A DNA stretch of 59,647 nt from an uncultured Lachnospiraceae bacterium (GCA_902783375.1 CACZQN010000060.1:1-59647), one strand, 5' to 3'. Positions 17,713 through 25,105 are shown, numbered from the stretch's first letter. Notes: a model not told the origin generated them from the sequence alone. A program made the numbers and translations.

Positions 17713-17856
17713 GTGGTCAAACGAATTCTCGTTTGCAGGAACTGAAGACACCATATCCCCCGGTTGAGGAAGCAGCCGGCCGGATCTGTCATCGGTTCTT
17801 ATGAGAAGAGGACAGGAGATTCCCGGTACTGAGTTTCCTGCCCTCTTATTCTTTTA
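17713..17856 (+). ncRNA. Candidate small RNA of about 140 nt
   Basis: Between an extended -10 promoter and a terminator (17806-17856) there is no start codon with a ribosome-binding site. The interval can fold into AAACGA-ATTC-TCGTTT, then a CCGGTTG/CAGCCGG hairpin with an AGGAA loop next to a run of C's. No known RNA family is recognised; the partial GGAAGCAGC match to signal recognition particle RNA lacks the other conserved strand. Confidence 0.4.
17806..17856 (+). terminator. Intrinsic terminator, plus strand
   Basis: AAGAGG-A-CAGGAGA pairs with TTTCCTG-C-CCTCTT (one mismatch), loop of about 14 nt, followed by ATTCTTTTATT. Confidence 0.65.
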
Positions 17857-17865
17857 TTCTAGACA

Positions 17866-18050
17866 GGACCGACAAGAATTGGTAAAGAAAGCGCCTGAGA
17901 GCTTGCTCTCAAAGGCGCTTTCTTTTAACAATTCTTACCGGACTGACAGACAACGCCTGCAGACAGGAGCTGCGCAGCAGCGGATAGCCGCGAAGCAGCG
18001 GATAGCCGCGAAGCGGCGGTCTGCAGGACTTGGCTGGCAGGCGTCGGTCC
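17866..18050. repeat. Composite structured repeat, copy A
   Basis: Bounded by GGACCGAC (17866-17873) and its complement GTCGGTCC (18043-18050). Inside are a long hairpin (17876-17934: GAATTG/CAATTC base, then AGAAAGCGCC stem, tip GAGAGC-TT-GCTCTC) and a branched unit (17956-18027) closed by CCTGCAGAC/GTCTGCAGG that contains GAA-loop hairpins. Within the branched unit an 18-bp block ('GCAGCGGATAGCCGCGAA') is tandemly doubled. Relative to the copies at 30.4 and 55.5 kb it is in reverse orientation. Confidence 0.8.
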
Positions 18051-18070
18051 GTTCCCCCGTCGGTTCTGTT

Positions 18071-18134
18071 AACGCCTGCAGACAGGAGCCGCGAAGCGGC
18101 GGTCTGCAGGACTTGGCTGGCAGGCGTCGGTCCG
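18071..18134. repeat. Partial copy B of the composite structured repeat
   Basis: A direct duplication of the right half of copy A: AACGCCTGCAGACAGGAGC, then a single CCGC-GAA-GCGG hairpin, the closing GTCTGCAGG and the tail through GTCGGTCC are repeated with the inner block shortened. No long hairpin accompanies it. Confidence 0.8.
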
Positions 18135-18173
18135 TCCACCAAGATACTCTCCATCATAGTTTCCAAGGAAAAA

Positions 18174-18365
18174 GCATCTTGAATTGCTCTTTTCTCTTTT
18201 CCAGGATGCTTTCCCAGATAGAAAAGCATCTTGAATTGCTCTTTTCGCTTTTCCAGGATGCTTTCCCAGATAGAAAAGCATCTTGAATTGCCCTTTTCTC
18301 TTTTCCAGGATGCTTTTCCAGATAGAAAAGCATCTTGAATTGCTCTTTTCTCTTTTCCAGGATGC
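18174..18365. repeat. 52-bp tandem repeat, 3.7 copies
   Basis: Units begin at 18174, 18226, 18278 and 18330, exactly 52 bp apart, with one or two differences between units; the last is cut at 36 bp. Each holds GCATCTTG and CAGGATGC, which pair as a hairpin, and TC-rich filler. The period is not a multiple of three and no ribosome-binding site precedes any frame, so it is not coding. On the minus strand each hairpin is followed by TTTTC, giving terminator-like units. Confidence 0.92.
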
Positions 18366-18393
18366 CTCCGCGAAAAAAACTATAAATTTCCCC

Positions 18394-18422
18394 TTGACAT
18401 ATCGTCTTCCATAGTATATATT
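18394..18422 (+). promoter_or_regulatory. Strong predicted promoter with no gene behind it
   Basis: TTGACA (18394-18399), 17-nt spacer, TATATT (18417-18422), plus strand. A GTTAGG-containing dyad begins 11 nt after the -10, at the expected transcript start. Confidence 0.7.
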
Positions 18423-18428
18423 ATATTC

Positions 18429-18540
18429 AGCAGTTAGGAATAACTAACAATCATAACTTGCTTAATTCTCCTTATCTAAAGCATACATACCAATACCAAA
18501 CAGAGACGCGTCGGATTAGCTCCCCGGCGCGTTTCTGTTT
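18429..18540 (+). ncRNA. Candidate iron-responsive small RNA of about 110 nt
   Basis: The transcript predicted from the promoter at 18394-18422 would run to a 17-bp stem (18498-18514 with 18524-18540, two wobble pairs) ending in TTTCTGTTT. No ATG with a ribosome-binding site is present. The next gene points the other way and has its own terminator. The dyad at its start resembles DtxR/IdeR half-sites. This is a prediction only. Confidence 0.45.
18433..18448. promoter_or_regulatory. DtxR/IdeR-like operator half-site pair
   Basis: GTTAGGAATAACTAAC, arms GTTAG/CTAAC. The same arms and 6-nt centre length recur upstream of feoB (24515-24530). A DtxR-family regulator is encoded 190 bp away. Confidence 0.5.
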
Positions 18541-18544
18541 GTGG

Positions 18545-18587
18545 AAAAAAGAAAGGCAGTGGGATCGTTCTGATCCCACTGCCTTTC
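18545..18587 (-). terminator. Intrinsic terminator of the DtxR-family gene
   Basis: A perfect 16-bp stem (arms 18551-18566 and 18572-18587) with a 5-nt loop is followed by TTTTTT on the minus strand, 46 nt after the stop codon. Confidence 0.9.
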
Positions 18588-18632
18588 ACATCTTCAGGGT
18601 TGATATCATGCTATGGAAGGAACTTCGTCTCT

Positions 18633-19016
18633 TCACTCCGACTGTTCCATGGCTTTTTTCAGGACGGCGAAGGTTTCTTCGCTCATATCGTGTTCCATCT
18701 TGCAGGCGTCTTCCACGGCGACGTCTTCCGGGACTCCCTTGCTGATCAGCCATTCTGAGATGAAGGTGTGACGCTCGTAAACTCGTTCTGCGAGGCTCTT
18801 TCCCTCTTCTGTCAGATAGATGTAGCCTTCCGGACTGACTTCGATCAGCTCTTTCTGGCGGAGGTTCTTCATCGCGACACTGACAGATGGCTTTGAAAAG
18901 TTCAGTTCGTTCGCGACGTCGATCGAACGGACGACCGGGAGTTTGCCGCTCAGGACAAGAATTGTCTCCAGATAATCTTCCATGGATTCCTCTGATTTAT
19001 GTCGAATATAACTCAT
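18633..19016 (-). CDS. DtxR/MntR-family metal-dependent repressor
   Basis: 127 residues. A winged-helix DNA-binding domain ('RSIDVANELNFSKPSVSVAM', 'YIYLTEEGKSLAE') is followed by a dimerisation part with metal ligands ('RHTFISEWL', 'DACKMEHDMSE'). There is no SH3-like third domain, as in MntR. Such proteins sense Fe2+ or Mn2+. The start at 19016 is used because an upstream open stretch is not homologous; AGGG lies 6 nt before it. It probably controls the neighbouring feo operon and ATPase; which metal it senses is not determined. Confidence 0.88.
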   Translation of the reverse strand: MSYIRHKSEESMEDYLETILVLSGKLPVVRSIDVANELNFSKPSVSVAMKNLRQKELIEVSPEGYIYLTEEGKSLAERVYERHTFISEWLISKGVPEDVAVEDACKMEHDMSEETFAVLKKAMEQSE

Positions 19017-19056
19017 ATAATTCCCTACCTTCCCCAATGGTTTCCGATACACATTT

Positions 19057-19085
19057 AGTATACCAGTTTTCACCAATAGGTACAA
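19057..19085 (-). promoter_or_regulatory. Predicted promoter of the DtxR-family gene
   Basis: TTGTAC (19080-19085), 17-nt spacer, TATACT (19057-19062). A palindrome with arms CCAATA/TATTGG covers the -35 box and could be an operator. Confidence 0.6.
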
Positions 19086-19103
19086 GTATTGGAATCGGTT
19101 TTT

Positions 19104-21188
19104 TTACAGCAGATCGGTCATGCTCTCGAGGCCGATCAAAATGGTGGAGCCATTGTGCAGCATCGCGGATGTTCCGGGAGCAAGGATGCCAAAGACACCG
19201 AGGAGGATCAGCATGAAATTGAAGCTGACAACGAAGCGGTAATTCCGGCTGATCCGCTTCATCAGAAGCGTCGCCAGCCTGCGCACGATGATCAGCTCAC
19301 TGAGATTCTCCGCCGCGATGGTGATGTCTGCGACATCTCTCGCGATCTGCGCGCCGTCGCCGATGGCGATGCCGATATCGGCTTTCGAGAGCGCAGGGGA
19401 ATCATTGATTCCATCTCCGACCATGACCACCTTCCGGCCGGCGGCTCTCTCCTCTTCGATAAAACGCGCCTTGTCTTCCGGCAGGACTTCTGCATAATAC
19501 CGATCGACGCCGACTTCTTCTGCGATCGCACGCGCGGTCCGCTCCGAGTCGCCCGTCATCATGACGATCTTGGTAAATCCTGCGTCTCTGAGGCTCTGCA
19601 CCACCGTGCGGGCTTCTTCCCGCAGCGGATCAAAGATTTCAATCACCGCGGCCAGTTCACCGCCGACCGCAAGGTAGAGGTGCGAGTACTGCTCGCGCAG
19701 CGCGTCAAATTCCGCTTCTTTTCCGGCAGGCAGCACGCAGCCCTCATCTTCAAAGACAAAATGATAGCTGCCGATGACCGTCCTGCGGCCTTCGACGGTG
19801 CTGACGATGCCGTGCGCGACGATGTACTCAACTTCGGAGTGCATCTCATCATGCACGATGCCGCGCTCTGCCGCTTCCCGCACGACAGCGGTTGCGATCG
19901 AATGTGGAAAATGTTCTTCCAGGCATGCTGCGAGCCGCAGGCACTCCTCCTCGGAATACGGCCCGAATGGAACGACCCGGTCTACCTTCGGGCAGGCCTT
20001 TGTCAGCGTTCCGGTCTTGTCAAAGACAATGGTCGAAGCCTCGGCAAGCTCCTCCAGGAATTTGCCGCCTTTGACCGTGATCTTGTGGTAGCCGGCCTCC
20101 CGCATCGCGGAAAGAACGGCGAGCGGCATGGAGAGCTTCAGCGCACAGGAAAAGTCCACCATCAGGACCGAGATCGCCTTCGTGACATTTCGCGTCAGAA
20201 GCCAGGTCAGCCCTGTACCGAGGAAGCTAGCCGGCACCAGCCGGTCGGCAAGTCTGGAGGCCCTTGTCTCAAGATTCGACTTCAACTTCTCCCCATCCTC
20301 GATCATCCGCGCGATCTTCTCATAGCGAGTCTCGCCGACAGTTGCCTGGACACGGATCACAAGTTCTCCCTCTTCGATGCTCGTCCCGGCATACACGGAG
20401 AGGCCCGGCTCTTTCCTGACCGGCATGGACTCCCCGGTCATCGCGGCCTGATTGACCATCGCCTCGCCTTCTTCGACAATGCCGTCGAGTGGAATCGGCA
20501 TTCCCTTGCGGACGATCACCAGATCGTCTGCATGCACCTGCGTCACCGGAATCTCGATCTCTTCCGTACCGGAACGGATCCAGCAGCGGTCGATGTTGAG
20601 CGACATGCTCCTGGCCAGATCGGCGACGGACTTCTTATGCGTCCATTCTTCAAGCAGGGTGCCGACACCAAGCAGGAACATCACAGAACCCGCAGTTGTG
20701 AAATCTCTTCTTGCGACCGAAACACCGATGGCTGTCGCATCCAGAACCTCAACCGGGAGGTGTCCGCCTGCCAGTGCACGGATCCCTTTCAGGACATAGA
20801 AGCACGCCCTCGCCGTCGTGATGACATGGGCAAGCGGTGCCGGCAGGACGAATCTCGTACAGAGTCTTCCCACCACATGCCAGAAAAGCTTGCTTTCATA
20901 CTGGCGGTTCAGCTCTCTGCCAGTATCATCCGGCAGCAGAAGCTCCACTTTCTGGTCATCCAGCTGCAGTTCCTGCAGCGACCGGATGATCCCCATCTTC
21001 GCCTTCTCACCGCCCCGGTACTGGATGCTGGCATTCCCTGTTCTCTCATGGACCCGGACGTGCCGGACGGCAGACTGATTCTCTAAATAATACTGCACGA
21101 GATCGGCCTCATGCATCGTCATCTTTCCATACGTACAAAGATGAACGCGGATGCGTCCCACCGACTCGTGCAGAATCTGCAGCTTCAA
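19104..21188 (-). CDS. P1B-type metal-transporting ATPase with atypical FSC metal motif
   Basis: 694 residues. An N-terminal HMA-like region has no CXXC. 'TGES' (251-254), 'DKTGTLT' (390-396, phosphorylated Asp) and 'GDGINDSPAL' are intact. The transmembrane metal motif, normally CPC, reads F-S-C (346-348) in 'VDFSCALKLSMP', so the hallmark proline is absent. It should pump a metal out of the cell. Start: TTG at 21188 directly after the upstream stop, with GGAGG 5 nt before it; no ATG fits. Cotranscribed with the DUF6110 gene. Confidence 0.88.
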   Translation of the reverse strand: MKLQILHESVGRIRVHLCTYGKMTMHEADLVQYYLENQSAVRHVRVHERTGNASIQYRGGEKAKMGIIRSLQELQLDDQKVELLLPDDTGRELNRQYESKLFWHVVGRLCTRFVLPAPLAHVITTARACFYVLKGIRALAGGHLPVEVLDATAIGVSVARRDFTTAGSVMFLLGVGTLLEEWTHKKSVADLARSMSLNIDRCWIRSGTEEIEIPVTQVHADDLVIVRKGMPIPLDGIVEEGEAMVNQAAMTGESMPVRKEPGLSVYAGTSIEEGELVIRVQATVGETRYEKIARMIEDGEKLKSNLETRASRLADRLVPASFLGTGLTWLLTRNVTKAISVLMVDFSCALKLSMPLAVLSAMREAGYHKITVKGGKFLEELAEASTIVFDKTGTLTKACPKVDRVVPFGPYSEEECLRLAACLEEHFPHSIATAVVREAAERGIVHDEMHSEVEYIVAHGIVSTVEGRRTVIGSYHFVFEDEGCVLPAGKEAEFDALREQYSHLYLAVGGELAAVIEIFDPLREEARTVVQSLRDAGFTKIVMMTGDSERTARAIAEEVGVDRYYAEVLPEDKARFIEEERAAGRKVVMVGDGINDSPALSKADIGIAIGDGAQIARDVADITIAAENLSELIIVRRLATLLMKRISRNYRFVVSFNFMLILLGVFGILAPGTSAMLHNGSTILIGLESMTDLL

Positions 21189-21497
21189 TCAGGCCTCCTC
21201 AGCCGCTGCAGCTGCTTCCATCTCACAGGCCTCTACCAGAGCCTTCGCGTCCTCATATTCCTTCTGGCGCTTCTCTTCTGCTCTTCTCGCATTGATATCA
21301 TTGGCAGACGCATAGATATCCTCTGCATTCTCCTGCAGAACGTCTTTCCGCTCCAGGATGCAATCCTTTGCGCGGAGAACGGCTGCTGTGCACTCTGTAT
21401 ATACTTTCTTCGCATCATCGGATCCAAGAATCTTGACACCGGCTGTCCCGATCAGAAATCCACCTGCAACAAGACCGACTTTACTCCAGATACTCAT
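21189..21497 (-). CDS. DUF6110-like small membrane-associated protein
   Basis: 102 residues. One hydrophobic segment (residues 8-24, 'GLVAGGFLIGTAGVKIL') is followed by a long charged helix ending in 'EACEMEAAAAAEEA'. Proteins of this kind sit next to metal P-type ATPases in Clostridia and may be a partner subunit. The stop codon TGA is followed immediately by the ATPase's TTG start. The promoter is not clear; a CTAAC half-site lies about 70 nt upstream. Confidence 0.7.
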   Translation of the reverse strand: MSIWSKVGLVAGGFLIGTAGVKILGSDDAKKVYTECTAAVLRAKDCILERKDVLQENAEDIYASANDINARRAEEKRQKEYEDAKALVEACEMEAAAAAEEA

Positions 21498-21610
21498 AAC
21501 ACTTACCTTCCTTTCCTCGATGAGACGGTTCAGACCGCCTCTTCATTTCACCAAAAAGGGTAACACAGTTAGTTTTTTCTCCACAAGTCAGTAGATGATC
21601 AACGTTTCTC

Positions 21611-21647
21611 AACAAAAGAAAAACTCCGGAAAATCCTTCCCGGAGTT
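21611..21647 (-). terminator. Intrinsic terminator of the feo operon
   Basis: An 8-bp stem AACTCCGG/CCGGAGTT with a 10-nt loop is followed by TTTCTTTTGTT on the minus strand, 18 nt after the stop of the HMA-domain gene. Confidence 0.85.
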
Positions 21648-21664
21648 CAATTCTCCATACACGT

Positions 21665-22018
21665 TCATGCCTTCAGTACGTAGCCTGCTTCCTGTACGAT
21701 CTCGATCAGCTCCTCATCCGGAACTTCCTTCTCGTAGCGTACCGTCGCAAGTTTCTTCTTCAGATTCACCTCAGCACTGATCCCGTCGATCCGGTTCAAT
21801 GCATTCTTCACGCGGATCCTGCAGTTGTCGCAGCTCATCCCTTCGACATGGAAGGTCTTCTCCTGCACCACAGGACCGGATAACGATTTATCAAGTTCCA
21901 CAGTGGATCCGCCTCCGCCGCCGCAGCAGCCTCCCTCCCCACGGAAATGGGACACCGACTGTCTGATTGCAAATACGGCAATCAGAACGATGGCGACGAT
22001 GATGATCACATTCATCAT
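21665..22018 (-). CDS. Membrane-anchored Cys-rich protein fused to an HMA metal-binding domain
   Basis: 117 residues. The N-terminus (one membrane helix, then 'RGEGGCCGGGGGS') looks like the small FeoB-associated Cys-rich membrane protein. The C-terminus is a CopZ-like heavy-metal-associated domain with the metal loop 'GMSCDNCRIRV'. It may hold metal at the membrane for FeoB or a P-type ATPase. Its ATG overlaps the upstream stop codon (ATGA), so it is translationally coupled. Confidence 0.8.
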   Translation of the reverse strand: MMNVIIIVAIVLIAVFAIRQSVSHFRGEGGCCGGGGGSTVELDKSLSGPVVQEKTFHVEGMSCDNCRIRVKNALNRIDGISAEVNLKKKLATVRYEKEVPDEELIEIVQEAGYVLKA

Positions 22019-22293
22019 AGCAATTCTTCCTCCTGGTCCGGCAATACCGGCATATTTTCATGCACATGGATCATCTCGATCCGCTCCAGAACCCCCATGT
22101 CCTCCAGCTGTCTCACCAGCCGGTAGACCGTGGAGATGCCGATCGTCCGATCCCTGTTCCGCACCTGATAGTAAATATCTTTACAGGAAGTATAGTCTTT
22201 CTGCAGAATCGTGTCAATGATGAGGCGGCGCTGGCGGGTAATCCGCATGCCGCCTCTCTTCATTTCTTTCAGGACCTGTTCTGTACTGATCAT
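22015..22293 (-). CDS. Short Fur-like protein (DNA-binding domain only)
   Basis: 92 residues. It matches the N-terminal winged helix of Fur-family repressors ('GMRITRQRRLIIDTIL', 'TIGISTVYRLVRQLEDMGV') but ends where the dimerisation domain with its HXH and CXXC ligands would start. The usual length is 130-150. It keeps a normal reading frame and an ATGA overlap with the next gene, so it looks like a maintained short form rather than decay. The ribosome-binding site is weak; translation may depend on feoB, 14 nt upstream. Confidence 0.78.
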   Translation of the reverse strand: MISTEQVLKEMKRGGMRITRQRRLIIDTILQKDYTSCKDIYYQVRNRDRTIGISTVYRLVRQLEDMGVLERIEMIHVHENMPVLPDQEEELL

Positions 22294-22307
22294 AATCGTA
22301 TCATTTC

Positions 22308-24467
22308 TTAAGCAACAGATCTTCTGGCAACGGTCTTCTCATATGGATTCTTTCTGACGAGCAGCCAGATCATCGCGACAAGGATCACCAGTGCGACGAC
22401 GGTCCAGATTGTGAAGACACCTGCAAACATCATGCCGATCTGATAGACCAGAAGGGCCAGGATATAAGCATAGACATTCTGGAAAAGGATGGTGAACCAG
22501 AACCACTTTCTGGACTGCATCTCCTGTGCGATGGTACCGATGGCAGCAAGACACGGGGAGTTGATGCAGTTAAATACCAGGAAGCTCATGGCAGCTGCAG
22601 CGCTCGGGAACCAGACCTTGATTGCCTGAGCCAGCGTGGTAAGAGCCTCTTCCTCTTCTCCTGCAGCAGCCTCAGCGACTTCTTCAGAGAGATTTGCAAG
22701 GATGGAAACGGTCGATACAACGGATTCCTTCGCAACAAGACCGGAGATCGAAGCAGCAACTGCTTCCCATCTGCCGAATCCAAGCGGCACGAACAGCCAT
22801 GCGAACAGGTTGCCGATGCTGGCGATCAGAGAATTTGCACTCTCCTCGACCATGCCGAAGGAGCCATTCTCGACACCGAAGGAAGAAAGAAACCACATGA
22901 CGGCACAGGCCAGGAAGATCACGGTACCGGCCTTCTTGACATAAGCCTTCAGTCTCTCCCAGACGTGCAGGAGGACGGTCTTCACGGACGGAATGTGGTA
23001 TGCCGGAAGCTCCATGACGAACGGAGCAGCCTCACCGGCGAACATCTTGGTCTTCTTCAGGATGATGGCAGCGACAAGAACGGCTGCAATACCGAAGAAA
23101 TACATCACAGGAGCGATCCACCATGCACCGGCGATCAGGGCTGCAATCATGGAGATGATCGGCAGCTTCGCACCACACGGAATGAAGGTTGTGGTCATGA
23201 TGGTCAGTCTTCTGTCGTTATCATTTTCAATAGTCTTGGTACCAAGGATACCCGGAACGCCGCAGCCGGCGGAGACGAGCATCGGGATAAAGGACTTACC
23301 GGACAGGCCGAATCTTCTGAAGATACGGTCCATGATAAATGCGACACGGGCCATGTAGCCGACGTCTTCGAGGATGGACAGGCAAAGGAAAACGCATGCC
23401 ATCTGCGGCACGAAGCCGAGGACAGTGCCGACACCGCCGACGATACCGTCAACGATCAGGCTTGCAAGCACTTCGTTGACACCGGCATTCTCAAAGAATG
23501 TAGCAAGGCCGCCGAGAATCCACTCACCGAACAGTGTATCATTTACCCAGTCGGTGCAGATCGAACCAATGGTCGAGATGGAGAAGTAGTACACCAGGAA
23601 CATGACACCGATGAAGATCGGCAGTGCCAGAATCCGGTTGGTCACGATCTGGTCGATCTTATCGGATGTGGTAAGCTTGTTCTTGGTCTTCTTCACGGTC
23701 TTCCCGACAATCTTGACAATCGCGTCATACCGCTCGTTGGTAATGAGCGATTCCATATCGTCGTCATATTTCTTTTCCAGTTCTTCGCGGACCGGCTTCG
23801 CTGCTGCAATGGCAGAAGCAAGTCCGGACTCTGCTGCAACCTTCTCATCATTCTCGAGAACCTTGACGGCGTACCATCTCTTCTGGCCCTCTGCCACGCT
23901 CGAAGGAAGCGTGCCCTCGATGTTGGTGATCGCATTTTCAAAATCAGCCGAGAAGTTCATCCCCTTCGGTGCCTTCTTCGCAGAAGCAGCGGAAATCGCT
24001 TTCTTAACGACCTCATCCAGACCGTCGCCCTTCAGTGCAGAAGTCTCAACCACTTCACAGCCGAGCTCCGATGCCAGCTTCTTCGAGTCGATGGACTCGC
24101 CGTTCTTCTTGACAACGTCCATCATGTTCAGTGCGATGACAACCGGGATGCCCAGCTCCAGCACCTGGCTTGTCAGGTACAGGTTACGCTCGATATTGGT
24201 TGCATCCACCAGGTTGATGATTGCTTCTGGCTTCTCTTTCAGGAGATAGTCACGGGAAACAACTTCTTCCAGTGTATATGGAGACAGAGAATAGATACCC
24301 GGAAGGTCCGTGATCACGACATCCTTCTGTCCCTTATATTTTCCTTCTTTCTTCTCAACGGTAACACCCGGCCAGTTACCAACATACTGGTTGGCGCCTG
24401 TCAGGGCATTGAACATGGTCGTCTTACCACAGTTCGGGTTACCGATCAGTGCAATTCTAGCTGCCAT
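22308..24467 (-). CDS. feoB: Ferrous iron transport protein B
   Basis: 719 residues. The N-terminal G domain has 'GNPNCGKTTMFN' (G1), 'DLPGIYSL' (G3) and 'NMMD' (G4); the C-terminal part has the two Gate regions ('SAGCGVPGILGTKT') and about eight membrane helices. It imports Fe2+ under low-oxygen conditions. ATG at 24467 follows GGAGG by 6 nt. It follows two feoA genes and precedes a Fur-like and an HMA protein in one operon. Confidence 0.96.
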   Translation of the reverse strand: MAARIALIGNPNCGKTTMFNALTGANQYVGNWPGVTVEKKEGKYKGQKDVVITDLPGIYSLSPYTLEEVVSRDYLLKEKPEAIINLVDATNIERNLYLTSQVLELGIPVVIALNMMDVVKKNGESIDSKKLASELGCEVVETSALKGDGLDEVVKKAISAASAKKAPKGMNFSADFENAITNIEGTLPSSVAEGQKRWYAVKVLENDEKVAAESGLASAIAAAKPVREELEKKYDDDMESLITNERYDAIVKIVGKTVKKTKNKLTTSDKIDQIVTNRILALPIFIGVMFLVYYFSISTIGSICTDWVNDTLFGEWILGGLATFFENAGVNEVLASLIVDGIVGGVGTVLGFVPQMACVFLCLSILEDVGYMARVAFIMDRIFRRFGLSGKSFIPMLVSAGCGVPGILGTKTIENDNDRRLTIMTTTFIPCGAKLPIISMIAALIAGAWWIAPVMYFFGIAAVLVAAIILKKTKMFAGEAAPFVMELPAYHIPSVKTVLLHVWERLKAYVKKAGTVIFLACAVMWFLSSFGVENGSFGMVEESANSLIASIGNLFAWLFVPLGFGRWEAVAASISGLVAKESVVSTVSILANLSEEVAEAAAGEEEEALTTLAQAIKVWFPSAAAAMSFLVFNCINSPCLAAIGTIAQEMQSRKWFWFTILFQNVYAYILALLVYQIGMMFAGVFTIWTVVALVILVAMIWLLVRKNPYEKTVARRSVA

Positions 24468-24514
24468 TTCCATCCTCCATGCTGCGCAGTGCGCATTAAT
24501 TTTTCATAACTTTT

Positions 24515-24530
24515 GTTAGGTCTTTCTAAC
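24515..24530. promoter_or_regulatory. DtxR/IdeR-like box upstream of feoB
   Basis: GTTAGGTCTTTCTAAC: arms GTTAG/CTAAC as at 18433-18448. It lies between feoA and feoB, 48 nt before the feoB start. A convincing promoter next to it is not visible. Confidence 0.45.
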
Positions 24531-24552
24531 TTTCCTGCAAAAAAATATGCCA

Positions 24553-24774
24553 TCAGCCGATGCCGATGATTTCTGCATCATTTCTGCGGATCGTCAGTTC
24601 ATACCCCCGAACTGTGACCTCAACAGGATCACCAAGCGGCGCAACTTTACGGATATACAGTTCGCTTCCCTTGGTAATGCCCATGTCCATGATTCTTCTC
24701 TTCAGCGCGCCTTCGCCGTCGATCCTGGTTACTTTCACCGTCTCGCCGACTTTCGCATCCTTCAGTGTTCTCAT
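24553..24774 (-). CDS. feoA: FeoA-family protein (second in operon)
   Basis: 73 residues with the SH3-like FeoA fold: 'RIDGEGALKRRIMDMGITKGSELYI' and 'GDPVEVTVRGYELTIRRNDAE'. FeoA works with FeoB in ferrous iron uptake. It lies 29 nt after the first feoA and 85 nt before feoB. Confidence 0.9.
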   Translation of the reverse strand: MRTLKDAKVGETVKVTRIDGEGALKRRIMDMGITKGSELYIRKVAPLGDPVEVTVRGYELTIRRNDAEIIGIG

Positions 24775-24803
24775 GTCGTGCTGTCCCCTTTCCCGGTCTG
24801 TCG

Positions 24804-25013
24804 TCAGACCATGATTTTCCGAGCCATATCTTCATTGATGGCAACTCTTGCATCGCGGACATTCACGATCACATTCCCTGCCATCCGGGAGATAATGCTG
24901 ATCTCAGCGCCTTCAGTAAAGCCAAGATTCGTCAGAAAACGCTTTGTTTCTTCCAGTCCTCCGACCTTCTTCACAGAATAAGATTCTCCGATATTCCCTG
25001 CTGTAAGTGGCAT
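24804..25013 (-). CDS. feoA: FeoA-family protein (first in operon)
   Basis: 69 residues. 'VGGLEETKRFLTNLGFTEGAEISII' and 'GNVIVNVRDARVAINEDMARKI' match FeoA. Two adjacent ATG codons (25016 and 25013) are available; the second is chosen because AGGAGG is 7 nt away. It differs from the second FeoA at most positions, so the pair are old paralogues, and each may have a separate role. Confidence 0.9.
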   Translation of the reverse strand: MPLTAGNIGESYSVKKVGGLEETKRFLTNLGFTEGAEISIISRMAGNVIVNVRDARVAINEDMARKIMV

Positions 25014-25105
25014 CATGACTCCTCCTTTGACACTGCAACATAATTGCAATTCCTAACTAAAGTTTTACTCCTCTACAAAAAGTTAGTCTTCGCAAATCAC
25101 TTCGT

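Noticed and set aside
17725-17800. Signal recognition particle RNA
   Set aside because: GGAAGCAGC is present, but the pairing strand with GTCAGG and the GGAA-capped helix are missing.
17909-18281. Small open frames through the repeat region
   Set aside because: They run through tandem and palindromic repeats, change frame with each 52-bp unit and have no ribosome-binding site.
18174-18365. CRISPR array
   Set aside because: The 52-bp units follow each other without unique spacers and no cas gene is present.
22015-22293. Fur-like gene as a pseudogene
   Set aside because: The frame is intact, it ends in an ATGA overlap with the next gene and there is no remnant of the missing half downstream, so a short functional form fits better.
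22965-24509. A 514-codon open frame on the plus strand
   Set aside because: Antisense to feoB, with composition rich in Cys, His and Asp that is typical of a shadow frame; no homology recognised.
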